64,000 nucleotides of DNA from Erpobdella octoculata (GCA_963978895.1 OZ022242.1:894319-958318); one strand, 5' to 3'; positions 25,408 to 38,120 are shown, counted from the stretch's first letter. Notes: generated by a model from the sequence alone, not told the origin. Numbers and translations: made by a program.

Positions 25408-25476
25408 AACCGCTTAGCCTTTTGTTGAAGTTGAGTTATTTAATTTCCAGCCGCCAATTAACAAAAGGTGTTGTGC
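25408..25476 (+). repeat. Block A copy
   Basis: AACCGCTTAGCC, TTATTTAATTTCCAGCCGCC, then ATTAACAAAAGGTGTTGTGC. Confidence 0.75.
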
Positions 25477-25730
25477 TTAAAACAAAACAGTTTAGTGAAA
25501 TTTATATATTTTTTTTTGTTTTACTGTAGTTATTTATATTTTTAAAGCAACAATGTTGACCAAATTATGTTTTTTTGAATAAATTAAAACTTCAAAATAG
25601 ATGAAAAACTTAAATAAAAATATTTTTTAATGCAAAAAAAATCATCAGTAAAACTTTTTTTTATAAATTTTCTTACATAAAACACAATGAATGCTCTATA
25701 ATATGTAAATCTCAATTTATTGTCGTCGGT

Positions 25731-25930
25731 TTGTGTTCCGCCAGCAAACGAAAAACAAGCATTAACAAAGTTAAATCCCATGTCGCGTGTTCTAAAACGT
25801 GTCTACGTGATGCGAAACGAATATCCGTTGTGTTGGCATTGGAACAGAGAGGCCGCCAGAAGCACAAGAGTTTTGTAGGCACGTGGCTTGATTCACTCAA
25901 GCCCATCGACTTCAAATGTGCAAAAAGTTG
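25731..25930 (+). other. GC-richer patch, source of a copied 61 bp segment
   Basis: This patch stands out by base composition from the AT-rich array and is open from the ATG at 25,731 (it begins MCSASKRKTSINKVKSHV). It runs into the pyrimidine tract and has no recognised domain. Bases 25,857-25,917 are duplicated at 23,136-23,196. It may be a captured exon or transposon piece. Confidence 0.35.
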
Positions 25931-25967
25931 GACAGGACCAGTGAATCGACCACCCTGCAGCTTTCAC

Positions 25968-26055
25968 TATTTTCTTTCTGTCTTTCAAAGTTTTTCTCTC
26001 TCTCTACTTTTTTTCAATTTGTTTTCTTCTTTTTTCTCTTTAAACTTGAAAAACA
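25968..26055 (+). repeat. Pyrimidine-rich tract 3
   Basis: TTTCTTTCTGTCTTTC to CTCTTTAAACTTGAAAAACA, the third homologous tract, followed at 26,316 by block B. Unlike the other two modules it has no SINE before it. Confidence 0.65.
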
Positions 26056-26315
26056 TATTTGGATAAACAAATATTACCCTGGCATTTTACGTTAAACATA
26101 TCTAAAATCACAAATTCAATGTAAATAAAATAGAAAAAACTTTGTTGCGACTTGGATTTTTTTAGAGGATAAAGTAATTATTGCTGTTTGCGTAATTTAT
26201 TGCTTCAGTTTTTTTATTTGAAAAGAATATGAAACCTAATTAATACTTATTTTTCAGGACATCGCGGTTTTAATGTGAAAATCTCAGAATCGGAAAAATA
26301 TTTTATATAAAGCTT

Positions 26316-26390
26316 TACCCAGGCACAGCGTCGTTAACAGTAACACACAACTTAAGCATTTGTCGAGGCTTACTCAGAGGTGTTTTTGAT
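26316..26390 (+). repeat. Block B copy
   Basis: TACCCAGGCACAGCGTC, AACACACAACTTAAGC, then CTTACTCAGAGGTGTTTTTG. Confidence 0.8.
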
Positions 26391-27530
26391 CAACTCTATA
26401 ATTTCAGAGTAAATTTCAATTGAAAATAAATAATTGTTTAAGTGTTTAAATTTAATCAAATAAACAATACATGTTAAACATTTAACATCAACCTATTAAT
26501 TTAGGATTGAATTTATTGTTTATTTATTCATTTATCTTAAAATTCAACCATATTTTTTTCATTGTTTTATTCTGCAAAACACAAAACACGTTACTTACGT
26601 TTGTTACAAAAACTAAAAATTTTAGCGTCCGTACAACTCTGAAAATATTCAGACGATATGTATGTTTGAGTGTTCTGTGACGTGTTTATGTGGCGTAAGA
26701 CTAAATCCGTGTAATGTGTGTGGGTTCTTAAAAAATATACGTCAAAGTGGAGATTTGTGTAAAACTGCTATAAACGTAGAAGAGTGTTGATTCAAAGTTG
26801 TGGAAGACAGTTGGGAACTTGCGTGCTATAAATTACACTTGCTGAAAACCCGCGTTTTCGTTTTTTATGCAAATTTAGAAAAAATTGAGATCTCCACTAC
26901 TTTGCCATTGAGATAATCAAGTTTCAGTTCATTAGATTTTTAATATTTGTAAATCCGTTGGCGTTTTATGAACAAAAAACGTTTTGGACAGGGGATGTAA
27001 GGAGAAGTACATTTTTTTTCTCCAAAATAAATTATCATTATGCTCTAACATTTTGTGTTTTGTGTTTTACAAAAAGGAGTTGCAGATTGGAAAAATAAAT
27101 TTAAATTCATTGTTCATATTTATCATTCAAGGCTTCTGACTTCATTTATTTTTTATCTAATATTGTTCATTGTGGTTCCCTAAACTGACGAGCTTGCTAT
27201 CAGCCTATCGGTAAATAAGAATTATTTTCGGGCAGGTAAGTGTTTTTTTATGTGATGGCATTATCCGATTTGGTATTAATTTATTATTGACGAGTAGTTA
27301 TGACTATAAGACTATGAATTAATTTATCTGTCTTATAAGATACTTTTGCTGAAAATTTACATTTTTTATATCAACAAAGTTTATGATTTATAATTGGTTA
27401 AATGAGTTTTAAGACCGTTACTATTTTTCTCTTAAAGTATTTCATACTTCACTTCTTAAAATTTATAATTTTAGTAACAGTAATTAAACTCTAAATTGCA
27501 ATAAATCCAACTTATACTAAGCCGAAGATT

Positions 27531-27569
27531 ACCCCAGCACGAAGTTCCTATTCACGAGACACGACAAGA
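27531..27569 (+). repeat. Truncated block B
   Basis: TACCCCAGCACGAAGTTCC to GACACGAC, then an abrupt join to sequence that matches position 982 of copy 1. The 3' half of the block is missing. Confidence 0.7.
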
Positions 27570-27950
27570 TTAGGATAATTTATAGTAGTCCTAGGTTCTA
27601 GAGTAATTCAACTGAGGGTTCATTCAAAAAATATAAACAACAACTCTTTTAATAGCCCGGGAACTTAATAACGTTAACAAATTATTTGCATTATTGCGTA
27701 AAATAATGGAGATTCAACGTTGTGGAAGACAATTGGGGGCTTGCATGCTATAAAATACTTTTGCTGAAAATTCGCATTTTTTTATATCAATAAAGTTTAT
27801 GATTTATAATTGGTTAAACGAGTTTTAAGACCGTTACTATTTTTCTCCTAAAATATTTCAAATTTCACTTCATAAAATTTATAATTTTAGTAACAGTAAT
27901 AAAACTATAAATTGCAATGAATGCAATTTATAGTAATTAGAAGATTTCTT

Positions 27951-28024
27951 TACCCCAGCACGAAGTTCCAATCCACGACACACGACTTAAACATTCTTCT
28001 TGATTTACTCAGAGGTGTTTTTGG
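27951..28024 (+). repeat. Block B copy
   Basis: Duplicate of 1,367-1,440 with few substitutions; ends TTTACTCAGAGGTGTTTTT. Confidence 0.75.
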
Positions 28025-29580
28025 TTATCTAACAATTTTAAGGTGCACTTCGATTGAAAGCACACTAGTATTTGTCAACATACACTTGAAAGTTGATGAA
28101 GTAATTTACGAATTAATTTATTATTTATTTTTTGTCCTAAAAATTGAGTATTTCTTTATTTTTAGGCATATCAAACAATTGGTACGTTTTTTTTAACTAA
28201 CTGCAAATTTCAAACAACTTCATTAAATTATATCAAATACATCACACGTGAGCAGAAGCTTAGCTCATTCAATGACAGCCAGTTTGAAGCAGAGAGTTAT
28301 GCTCTTCTCCAACAGTCATTTCATATTAACAGACCTCAAATAACGGATATGTTGTGAAATTTAAAAAACCTCAGTATTACTTCTTTAGAACTATTCTTGT
28401 TTGTGTTTATGAATTAGCGTAATAAGTTTATTTTGACATAACTTTTTTCTTCCCATGCCAAAACACAAAAATAACATAATTGAATTAAACGATCTATCTT
28501 TGAAAACACTACCATTATCATCAAATGTAAAGGTTCCATCTTTGGAGTGATTACATTCTTAACTTCTTGTAATAATAACAATATTTAGTTATCATTTCCC
28601 TCAGTATACTTATGAGCATTATCATTATAATCAGCATCATTTTTTGTTGTTGATATCAACCTCATCTTTCAAATACAATTATTGATGATGGAGATGATGA
28701 TGATGACAGGCATGTGTTTGATGGTCAAGAAAAATAAGACCGGAATTATTTGTTAGTCATTGTATATTTTAGTTCACCTGTTAAACAATAACATCATATA
28801 ACTGTATTGATTAAATTCTATTTGTTTAAACTTTGTTGACATTCAGGAAATCATAAGATTACAAAAAAACCCTTCATGAATTAATTCAAAAGTCTATAAT
28901 TTAACAAAAACACACAAACATACCTGCCGCGGTACACAGGTTGAAAATTACTGGACTAATTAATCAATGTTGTTTTGATTATTTGACATTATTATTTATT
29001 AATTTGTTTTTGAAAAAATATCACAAAGTAGTGTGAAAACACTGGTTTTCAATAAAAGGCACGGCGACTTAGAGGTAATTTTTTTCATTTTCACGTTCGT
29101 TGTTGGTAAAAGTGAATTTATTGTAGGCTAAAATTAAAATCAATTTTTTTGTTGAAAACTAAAAACTATTATCTAGAATTGACAATGTAAAACCCAGATT
29201 TGAAATTAATTAAAGCAACTGGAATACGCCAAATACAATCGAATCGACAACAGCATATTATAAAACAAAAACATTTCACAAAAAGTTCTCTGATAAACAA
29301 ATTGCTATTATTGAGAAAAATATTAATTAAAACCATTTGATGACGTTTTTTCCTTTTGCCTAAACAAATGCAAAGTTTTTCAGGATTTGAAAAACAGCTT
29401 TCAATTCAGACTTATATGAATTTCTAGAATCATAGCTAACTATAAATTCCATTTATTTAAAAAAAGCAAATCGTTGCTTAACCACATTTTTGGAATTGAT
29501 TGATGAGTTATTTGCATGTAATGCCTTTTAACCATCATAAACAGTAAATGTTAAGTGATACGACGAAGCCGATTATAGAT

Positions 29581-29648
29581 ACCGCTTAATTATGTTATGG
29601 GTGAAAAGTATTTAACTTTTAGCTGCCTGTGAACCAAAGGTGTTCCAC
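29581..29648 (+). repeat. Block A copy, diverged
   Basis: Duplicate of 2,971-3,040. Here the upstream word is intact ACCGCTTAAT, where copy 1 has ATCGCTTAAT. Confidence 0.6.
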
Positions 29649-31494
29649 GTTATTCAAACATTCGATCAAAGTTTAAATGTCATTTTGAAATAAATTTTTA
29701 TATCTTGTTTTTCACGAAAGCTGTAGATTTCAATATAGCAATTCAATTAAATTTTTATTTGAATAAAACACATTACATTTAGAACAATTTAGTGAATTGA
29801 ACAATTAGAAAATTTTGTAACCTAATGATTGAAATATAATATATGTTTAATTAATTAATTGAAAACATAGATTTATTTAAATTAATTATAAGTCATATAT
29901 AAACTGTTTCATGTTTTTATGAAAAAACAATACGATAATGTCAAAAGACTTTATTAAACAAGGATAACTAGACGATAGATTTTCAGACTTTTAAACTTGG
30001 TGGCCATAGTTCAAAGAAACATTCTTTAGACAAAGGTTAAATGTTACGGCTCAGATTCACACAGCCCTTCATCCATCTGTGATCCTGCTGAGTGCCAGCA
30101 ATTCTACTGCAGGTAGAACGTCCAATGAGTGCCAGCAATTCTACTGCGGGTAGAACTATTGCAGCGCTGATAACAGCTGCTTATGTTGTGGTGGTATAAA
30201 GTGAATAAATCAGCTTAAGCATCGCAATAACCAAAACAGAGTTTAATTTTAAAATTTATTTTGGAATTGTATTTAACCTACACACATTTTTTGGTTTTAC
30301 TTAGCTTTAGTTTATCAACACATAATAAATTATAAAAAAGACTATACTACAACGAATTCAAAATATGCCAAATGCATAGAAAAATGTAAATTCAAATTTA
30401 GACTCTTTTTGTTTTATAAGATTTTTAACTTTAGTAACTGTACTGAAATAATAAATTGTTTTGGTTCAATGGATTTACTGTAATCGTACTATTAATTTAT
30501 TTAATTTGATTATTGGTGATGTTCTCTTTTTTTTGTAAATAAAACAAATATAATAAAAAACGTTTGCTCAAAACTCTTTTCAAACTTGTTTTATTGTATA
30601 ATTACGCTAACTTTAAACACACGCGTTAACCAGTGTTACCACTCTTCGGGATATCTCCCAAGATTGAGATTTCGGTACCCATCTTGAGATCTTGGGATTT
30701 TGTATGAAAATCTTGGCTTTTTTAATTTTTTTCAAAATCTGGATTTTTTAAATTTAAATTTATATATCTATTATATATCTATCTATTTTTATTTGACGTG
30801 AACTATCACAGGTTTTTTGGGGGATATGATAAAATTACCGCCAACGTCGTTTTAGTTTAAAATTCGTTTAATAAAAGACGGGAATGATAAATCAAAGTTT
30901 GAGCTACTGTCAAAATTTGTGTGTGGATTACTTGCCTTGCCACTTTCAACCGCTTGTATTTAGCGAGTGTTCTCTCAAGTAAATATTGTGAAAACAATGA
31001 GAACAAGCAAACTTAATCCATTGATTGTTTGTAACAGATTGCTCGTGAAACAAGCTATATGCAGGTGGTCACTGGAATGTTGCTCATGGTAGCCGTCAAA
31101 AACTTTAATTTCAGATGTCACCATTGTCACCGAAGGAAGATGCCATAAGCGATATTTAGTAAAGGAGAGAAAAAAACAGAATGAAACCATGGCATAACTC
31201 TGCGTGATGTTGAGGAAACTGTACTAGGTAGATCAATTCTAGTGAAAAATAATTTAACGAGCTACCAGACCTAGTTTTATTACATTTCTACTAATAAAAA
31301 GACTTTGAAGCTCACTTGTTAACTTTTAAATGTTCTATTTTTAGCTTACAACCCGATATTAACGTATCTTGTGAAATATTGGGTTTTTTGTGTGAACCAG
31401 AGTGCACTGGCGTTAACTCCGTTAGACAACATCGGACAAATACGTATAAATAAACTAATAGAAACCTACTTATAACAGCCGTTAAAGTCAGAGG

Positions 31495-31570
31495 AGCATC
31501 GCATCACAATTTCACACTGAGCAGCACGTTATATAAGCTTACGTCGTCTTTATACTCAGTGGTGTTTTGC
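31495..31570 (+). repeat. Block C copy
   Basis: Duplicate of 4,900-4,974, with the 7 bp CACTGAG/CTCAGTG stem kept. Confidence 0.75.
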
Positions 31571-31853
31571 AAATTATTAAATGTGATTATGAAACACTTC
31601 AACCATTTTTATTGTACACAACATTTTATTTTAAATGGCACGGTTAACATTTTTATTCTTACAAAATATTTAACGTAATTTTAAATATACAGGCATTATC
31701 GACCAATAAAGTCCATCCATTAAATTTTTATTATTGTTACAACTATATCTATATTGGTTTGCATTATATTTATTTTCTAATCGTCTAGTTCTAGTAAATA
31801 CGTTTCGCCATTATTTTATTTTCAGTTTGACTTTCAAACAAACACTTTATGTA

Positions 31854-31926
31854 CACCTCAGCACAACATCCCTGTCCGCAAAACACAGTTCAAGGATTCG
31901 TCATAATTTACTCAGAGGTGTTTTTG
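31854..31926 (+). repeat. Block B copy
   Basis: Duplicate of 5,259-5,330. Confidence 0.75.
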
Positions 31927-32047
31927 ATCATCTAATCATTTTAGAGTTAACTTATATATAATAAAGACATGTTTGTATGCAATCAACATTCAATTACAAA
32001 TGTTTTATGTATTAAAAACCCAGTAGAAAAAGAAATTTTGTATTTTA

Positions 32048-32115
32048 AACCGCTTGAATAAGCTGTGAAAACTAAGCATTTAATTTTCAGCATCAAGTTA
32101 ACAAAAGGCGTTTTG
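32048..32115 (+). repeat. Block A copy, diverged
   Basis: Duplicate of 5,453-5,520. Confidence 0.6.
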
Positions 32116-32552
32116 TGTGAATACAAACAATAAATTTGAAAACCATTTTAAAAAACATTTTATGTTTGAAATGTTATAAAAATTGGTTTTTGAATTATTC
32201 CGCATTCTTTGAATATTAATTGTTGAAACCTGAGTCATCGCAAGAATATAAAGCTTATAAATACTCTTTTTATAAGCTTTTATTAACTTTCACTGGTCCG
32301 TGTGTTCATGGGGTGTCCGCGGACGTATTTAGGCTTAGAAGATAATTATAAAATTAACTCACTTCAAAAATGTTTTAGTTCCATTCAACAACAAAAATTT
32401 AAAAAAATGGTTGAATAAAAAATTAAAGAAACATATAGAAAATTACGACAAAAATTTCCATTGTTTTAGTAAATTTTTAAAACATATTTAGTTTTTTATT
32501 AGTTCACCGACGTAAGATTTTTAAAAATTTTATTTTGTTATAAGTTATTTAG

Positions 32553-32620
32553 GACCGCTTACTAGAGTTTTGAAATAAAAATATTCAACTTCCATCCGCC
32601 CGATAACAGGAGGTGTCTTG
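32553..32620 (+). repeat. Block A copy
   Basis: Duplicate of 5,958-6,025, with TATTCAACTTCC where copy 1 has TATTTAACTTCC. Confidence 0.8.
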
Positions 32621-32839
32621 TTTAATGCTAGCATTTTATTGAAGTGTGATATTTTGTTTTTATGAATTTTTTGTATTCTTAATAACATTTCAACTAGATG
32701 TTTAGCTAAATATAATTTTTTTCTTTACTTGAGTTGTTTAATTGATATTTTAGTTTGATAACTTTCCACTTTATTTTTTGATACACTTTGATTCTATTTT
32801 GTAATAAATGATACAAAACTATATTATTTGTTTTGATAT

Positions 32840-33095
32840 TTGGTATTCATTCAATCCAATCTGGGAACAAAACTCATCTCATAGAACAAACTTTTTATAA
32901 CAACTACAGTAATTAGTTAACATCTAATGCGCTTTTGCAACACAGTTAAAATTCGAAGTCTATGATGGCAAAATTCAATTTTTAATAATTATTCAATCCA
33001 ATTTTGGAACAAAACTCATCTTATAGAACAAACTTCCTATAACAACCACAATCTAATGCGTTTTTGCAACCCAGTTGAAATTCAAATTCGATCGT
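32840..33095 (+). repeat. D block, two tandem copies
   Basis: Duplicate of 6,250-6,500, followed by the E block at about 33,150-33,230. Confidence 0.7.
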
Positions 33096-33780
33096 GTCAG
33101 AGTCCAGTAATTTAAATTTTAAGAAAAAAAAAGAAAAAAAAGAATTTTTTGCTAAACGAAATAACTTTGTTTCGAAATATAGAGTTTAAAAAAGTGTTTT
33201 GTTCAGGTTGCATTGTTTATTTGATTTTAAAATTAAAAAATCAAACTAGCTGCAGACGTTAGCTTAATTTTTTTTAATATAAATAATATGTAAGCACACA
33301 AACACGCGTTTTGAAAACATCCACCAATACTAATTTTTTTCAATTTTTGTCAATTTAAAAACATATATTTAAGTGCTGCGTATTTCACTATTACCTTTTA
33401 CTTCACCTTTTCAGACTCGAACATTATTTTGCATCAACAGGATTTCAGAAGATTTATATATTAAACGAGAAATTTTATCATCAACCGTTTTTCTCTTAAC
33501 TTCTTTTGTTTTGTTTTTATTGTGTTTGTTCACAAAGCTCTTTTAGCTCCAAAAAACATTTTTTGCTAAACAAAATAAACTTTAAAAAAGGTGTTTTGCG
33601 TAGGAAATAATGTCCATTTTAGTTGAAAATAAAACATGTTCACCGCAAAAAAAGCAAAACAAACTTCAAAATAGCACTATTGTAGGCACAAAAAGTTTAA
33701 TATTATAAAATGAACCCATATTTGGGTTGAATTGAATAGCAACCAAAAACTCAATTTGTTTATGTTTTGCATTGTTTTTA

Positions 33781-33813
33781 TTTAGTTTTATTCCAATTAA
33801 CAAGTGGTGTTTG
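33781..33813 (+). repeat. Block A copy, shortened
   Basis: Duplicate of 7,184-7,218. Confidence 0.5.
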
Positions 33814-34256
33814 TAATTTTTTTCAATAGTGTTTTGTTGTGTATATTTCATGCTTCCCCAAGGCGTTTTACAAACATGACTTTATTAGCATTAAATCGTG
33901 TATTTACCAGCAAGAAATCGATAAAATGTTTTACTGTTCGGTCTTAGAAAACGTCGCAAACGTTATTTGTCGTTTTAAAGAAATGTTTGTACTTTTATTA
34001 TTTTGCCTTCAGACTGTTTGGTTTTTTAAGATTTATAAGTAACTGTACTGAACATATTAATTGTTTTGTTTCAACGGATTTAACTTGATTTTTAGTGATG
34101 TTTTCTTTCTGATATAAAGCATAATGGGAAACGTTTGCTAGAAATTATTTAAACCTGATTTGTTTTACAAAACATTAAGTTAACTTCAAAGACACACGTC
34201 CACTCCGTGACATATGTTGTGAGTTCAGGACTAATGATACGGTAATATCTCCGGTG

Positions 34257-34334
34257 AACCGCAGCGCATCCTAATAGCACACTGAACGGCACGTTACTTA
34301 AGCTTTCGTCATCTTTATACTCAGTGGTGTTTTG
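34257..34334 (+). repeat. Block C copy
   Basis: Duplicate of 7,664-7,743; CACACTGAACGGCACG and CTCAGTGGTGTTTTG kept. Confidence 0.8.
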
Positions 34335-34559
34335 TTATTTTAAACTAATGCATTTTATCAAATGCATTTATTAAACACTTTACCAATTCTTACTGCACAA
34401 AACATGAATTTGAAAGACACGTCTAACAATTTTATTAAAAAAAAAAATAAAACTAATTTTTAATAAACAGGAATTATCGTCAAATAAAGTCTTATTGCTG
34501 TCCATTAATATTTTATTATTCTTCACTTAGTCGTTATTATCGTTCATGCAATTTTTATT

Positions 34560-34805
34560 ATTGTCCAATAATTTGTTATTATAGTACGATTAATTCTTGT
34601 TATTGTCCAATAGATTTTTGGTATTGTTCAATATATTTTTATTATCATCCAATAAATTCTTATTGTTGTCTGATAATATTTTTTATTGTTCCATAAATTG
34701 TTTTTATTGTTCAATAAATGGTTTTTATTGTTCAATAAATGGTTTTTATTGTTCAATAAATGGTTTTTATTGTTCAATAAATCATTACTACTGTCCAATA
34801 AATTT
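34560..34805 (+). repeat. 21 bp tandem repeat after block C
   Basis: Degenerate units of TTATTGTTCAATAAATGG; four successive units near 34,697-34,783 are almost identical. Similar but more decayed units follow the C blocks at 7,905-7,985 and 9,045-9,160. The reading frame across it is just a repeated seven-residue translation of the repeat. Confidence 0.85.
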
Positions 34806-35510
34806 AAAATCCATTTTATACACCCTTTGTACGTTTCGAAATGTTGTAAAAATTGGTTTCAGAAGCAGATTTGAATAAAAGTGTAGAAATAAGCTTAGTG
34901 ATACATTTTGACTGACTTGCTATATGGTGAGAAATATAAATTATAAAACAAGTGAAATTTGTTTTTTAAAAAAGCTTCATATTCTTGACAAATTCTTTTT
35001 TGATGAAAGGAGGCTATGAAATCAAAAGATGTTCCTTACATTTGTTTTTAATTGCTTGATATGGGAAGTACGTGAGGAAGTGGTGTTTTGTTCTTTTTCA
35101 AACTACTGCATTTCATTAAATACAATTAATAAACACTTCAACAACTACAACTTTGTAGCAATATCAGTTGTATAATAATAAAAAAGGTTTAATCACAACT
35201 TTTTCAGACTTGTTTCATTGTATAAAACAACATACGTAGGATGATAGCATATTAATAAACTTGAAGAAATCTCCTCATAATAACTTATTTTACCGCAGTG
35301 CATCATTTATAAGAAGTCAATGCAAAACTTTGTTCGATCATATGACGGGAAATGCGTTATTTAAGCGCCTAAAGATTGCCAACGTTTCCCTTCTAACTAA
35401 CAGCATTTAATACTCTTGTCTGTTATTAAATGGCACTTTAAAATGAATGCCTTATAACGTTTTAGCCATTCCAATAGAACTAAGAAATGTGAAGGTATGG
35501 TACAATTTAT

Positions 35511-35580
35511 ACCGACAGCTCAAGTACGCTTTGAGATAATTATATTTAACTTCCAGCCGCCCGTTAACAAGAGGTGTCCA
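35511..35580 (+). repeat. Block A copy, consensus-like
   Basis: Duplicate of 12,562-12,629; TTTAACTTCCAGCCGCCC then GTTAACAAGAGGTGTCC. Confidence 0.85.
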
Positions 35581-35796
35581 GTTTTTTCGAAGTTTAGATT
35601 GCGCTTATTTATATAAATGTTTAATTATATTTCTATAGCGACAATATAATGCTTAAAAACTATTATTACTGTTTCGTCATTTATGGAAATGTCTAGTTTT
35701 TTTTTAAATAAAATGCACATTCAAAAAATGCAAATGTTTATTTCGAAAATTTGAAAGCCTTTAAAGCTAATGCGTTGACTAATACTTTGCTCCCAT

Positions 35797-35872
35797 AGGC
35801 CCTCCTAACCACAGGCGCCAGGGGGCAGCTGCCCTCTCTGTCCCCTTACAACGACACTGGGTTTACATCAGT
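35797..35872 (-). mobile_element. DNA transposon end fragment, hAT-like (copy 2)
   Basis: Same fragment as 12,840-12,915, carried along by the segmental duplication. Confidence 0.45.
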
Positions 35873-36205
35873 TGTAAAATTTTAATTTTACCAATTGCAT
35901 TCTATTACCAAGTTGTAGTTAAATTAAACTGGTTCTAAACATTTTTTGGTAACTCTAGTCCTACACTAGTAAATCAGTTTAATTCAGTTTAATTCAATTC
36001 GTATCGTACATTAATTTAATATAAAATTTTCACACCGCAATTTTTCAACACAAAAATTACAGGTGAAACAATAAAAAAATATGTAAATTAAACTGATCAT
36101 TAACTAATAAAGATTAGTACTTTTTTCATTTATTATAGTTTTTAATTTGTTTTAAACCAGGTGTTTTAAGACAAAAATGTTAGTACATAACATTGGAACA
36201 AAAAT

Positions 36206-37046
36206 ACTGCAGTCAGTAAATTTACCAGGGTGTGTAATTAATTGCCTATTGTGCGTTCGAGTCCTGAAATGGTAATTTTTCGATGCCACTGTTGGGGTGG
36301 AAGTGTATACTGTTTAATAGATGTCTACTGTTTGAGAGAATGTTGTGGAAGAGCAGAAGAGCAGCTGGTCCTCTTTGTGACACATCACTTCAAATGTTGA
36401 TAGGACAGAAACCGCAACGTGGCGCACGAATGCGTTGGGTTGAAACCGTTTGGTCACATTAGTGGTTCCATACCTAAAACTGGATGCGTACTAATCTTAG
36501 CACAGACGACAGACCGAAAAATGCTTTGAAGGGCTGAATCAATTATGCGCGCAATGGGTAAAGAGTCTGTAAGCAGTTGGTGATAACATCATGGACACGG
36601 TTGAACGACGACAGCCTATTGGGGATTGTTACGTTTACCAGTTTTTAGCTTTTTTAACTTCTATTCAACGTTTTTTTTTCTTCAGAAAATAAAGTAATAA
36701 TCTGTGCCCATCAAACAGCTGATTTTTTCTCCATAATACACTCATGTTGGAACACGTGTAATAAACAAACAGAATAAACAAAAAAAATGGAAAAAAACAC
36801 TATTTCAGTTTTGACATCAAATTGATTACTTGCATTGGTTTTTGTCTAGACGCAACCGTTATTGCATCTCTATCAGCAAGATCAAGTTTTTCGAGCAACG
36901 ATGAAAGCCAAGCCATCAACATTAACTCGGAACTTGTTTAACTTTTTAAGTGTTGAAACATTTGTTTGGAAAAGTACTATCGACGTATGTTATAATAACC
37001 ATTTATGTAGAACATCATATAGTCCTATAATTTAATAACCATATAA
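36206..37046. other. Intergenic; unassigned GC-richer stretch
   Basis: Right of the duplication edge. 36,290-36,610 is less AT-rich and has protein-like phrases in broken frames (for example GARMRWVETVW). It is interrupted by stops and no domain can be assigned. It may be an old transposon relic. The rest is AT-rich with nothing recognised. Confidence 0.3.
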
Positions 37047-37116
37047 TGAACCGCTTAATGACGCCTTGAAATACAAATATTTAAATTCCAGCCAGTCAAT
37101 AACAAAAGGTGTTTGC
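37047..37116 (+). repeat. Block A copy
   Basis: AACCGCTTAATGACGCCTTG, AATATTTAAATTCCAGCC, then ATAACAAAAGGTGTTTGC. Confidence 0.75.
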
Positions 37117-38064
37117 ATGATAGAAACACTCTCGTGACCGACTAAAAATAAAACATGTTTGTTCTAAGCTAATATATTTACTTACACTTTTCATGAGAAC
37201 ATTTTAGCTTACAAATCATTGTACGAGGTATTTTTTGAAATCAATACATTGCAATAGCGTTTACTTTTTTTCAAGCAGTTGGACATTTTTCATTTCGTTA
37301 TTTCACCCTGAAATTTGTTAGTTTGTGAACAGTATGCATCGATTTGTAAATAAAATCTGTCGCATTTTCATAGGCTGTTTAAAGTTTAAATTTTTTTAAT
37401 CTTAATTTCTAGTTCCATAACAGTTTTCATAATCAATCAAAATAATTATATAGGTACTAATGCGTCAAATTTCAACTCCATCATATTTGCAAAATAAACA
37501 ATATTTAAAAAAATAGAAACACGCTTTTATCACACGCTATAAAAACTTATGAGAAAGTTTTTATCATAAGTGTTTTAGAAATTAATTTTTGTTTTTTAAA
37601 TGAACTTGAAACTGACCGCTTTATTCGTTTGACGAAAATTTGTAATTTCTTCAAATTTTAATAAAGTCACAATTATAATTTATTCAAATTATGACTAATC
37701 AAATTGAAAATTAAAAAATGCATTTTCATTGAAAACAATTCAATGCACGAAATCTCTGTTCGATTAAATGACGGGCAATATGTTTACATGTAACGCTTAC
37801 GTTACAAAACTGCCAACGTTTTCTTTCACACACACTCGGCGTTCCAATAGGCAAAAGACAAAAATAAGAAATTCATTAATTAAGACAGAAGCAAACGTTC
37901 AAATACTTTTTTTAATAGTTTATAGTGTTTTAAGACTGAAACGGCTGTCAGAAGCACCTAAGTACTTCCTGTCGTGGATCATAATTTGACCCTTTTAACT
38001 TTTCCCTCTTCCTTTCTCCAGGCTTGGGACTGGCTTGCAATTAGCGAGGCGGAGTTGGTCGAGT

Positions 38065-38120
38065 ATGGTTTGAGATAATTATATTTAACTTCCAGTCGCC
38101 CGTTAACAAGAGGTGTCCTT
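38065..38120 (+). repeat. Block A copy, consensus-like
   Basis: GGTTTGAGATAATTATATTT, AACTTCCAGTCGCCC, then GTTAACAAGAGGTGTCC. It shares the downstream ATAGCGGCAATAA with the 12,562 copy. Confidence 0.85.

Larger units (their letters stand above)
13256..26652 (+). repeat. Older AT-rich array between the two duplication copies
   Basis: No protein gene recognised. The region is built from diverged modules in one orientation. Three homologous modules run block A, then (in two of them) a SINE, then a pyrimidine tract, then block B: 15,788-17,147, 22,311-24,543 and 25,408-26,390. After the A blocks at 15,788 and 19,414 more than 200 bp of flanking sequence is also recognisably homologous. Individual parts are listed separately. 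Confidence 0.7.
26653..36205 (+). repeat. Segmental duplication, copy 2
   Basis: Direct copy of 1-13,255. It starts at the ATATGTATGTTTGAG sequence near 26,655 and ends near 36,205, where the text departs from copy 1 at 13,255. Extra or rearranged sequence lies at 26,800-27,010 and 27,340-27,570. The junction at 35,290-35,305 skips the copy 1 stretch 8,870-12,360 and joins a C-block start to the sequence around 12,362. Small ORFs such as 30,975-31,190 are identical to copy 1, which reflects recent duplication and not coding constraint. Confidence 0.9.

Noticed and set aside
34597..34878. 93-codon ORF with repeated FYCSING
   Set aside because: It is produced by the 21 bp tandem repeat in two frames; the copy 1 counterpart does not keep it.
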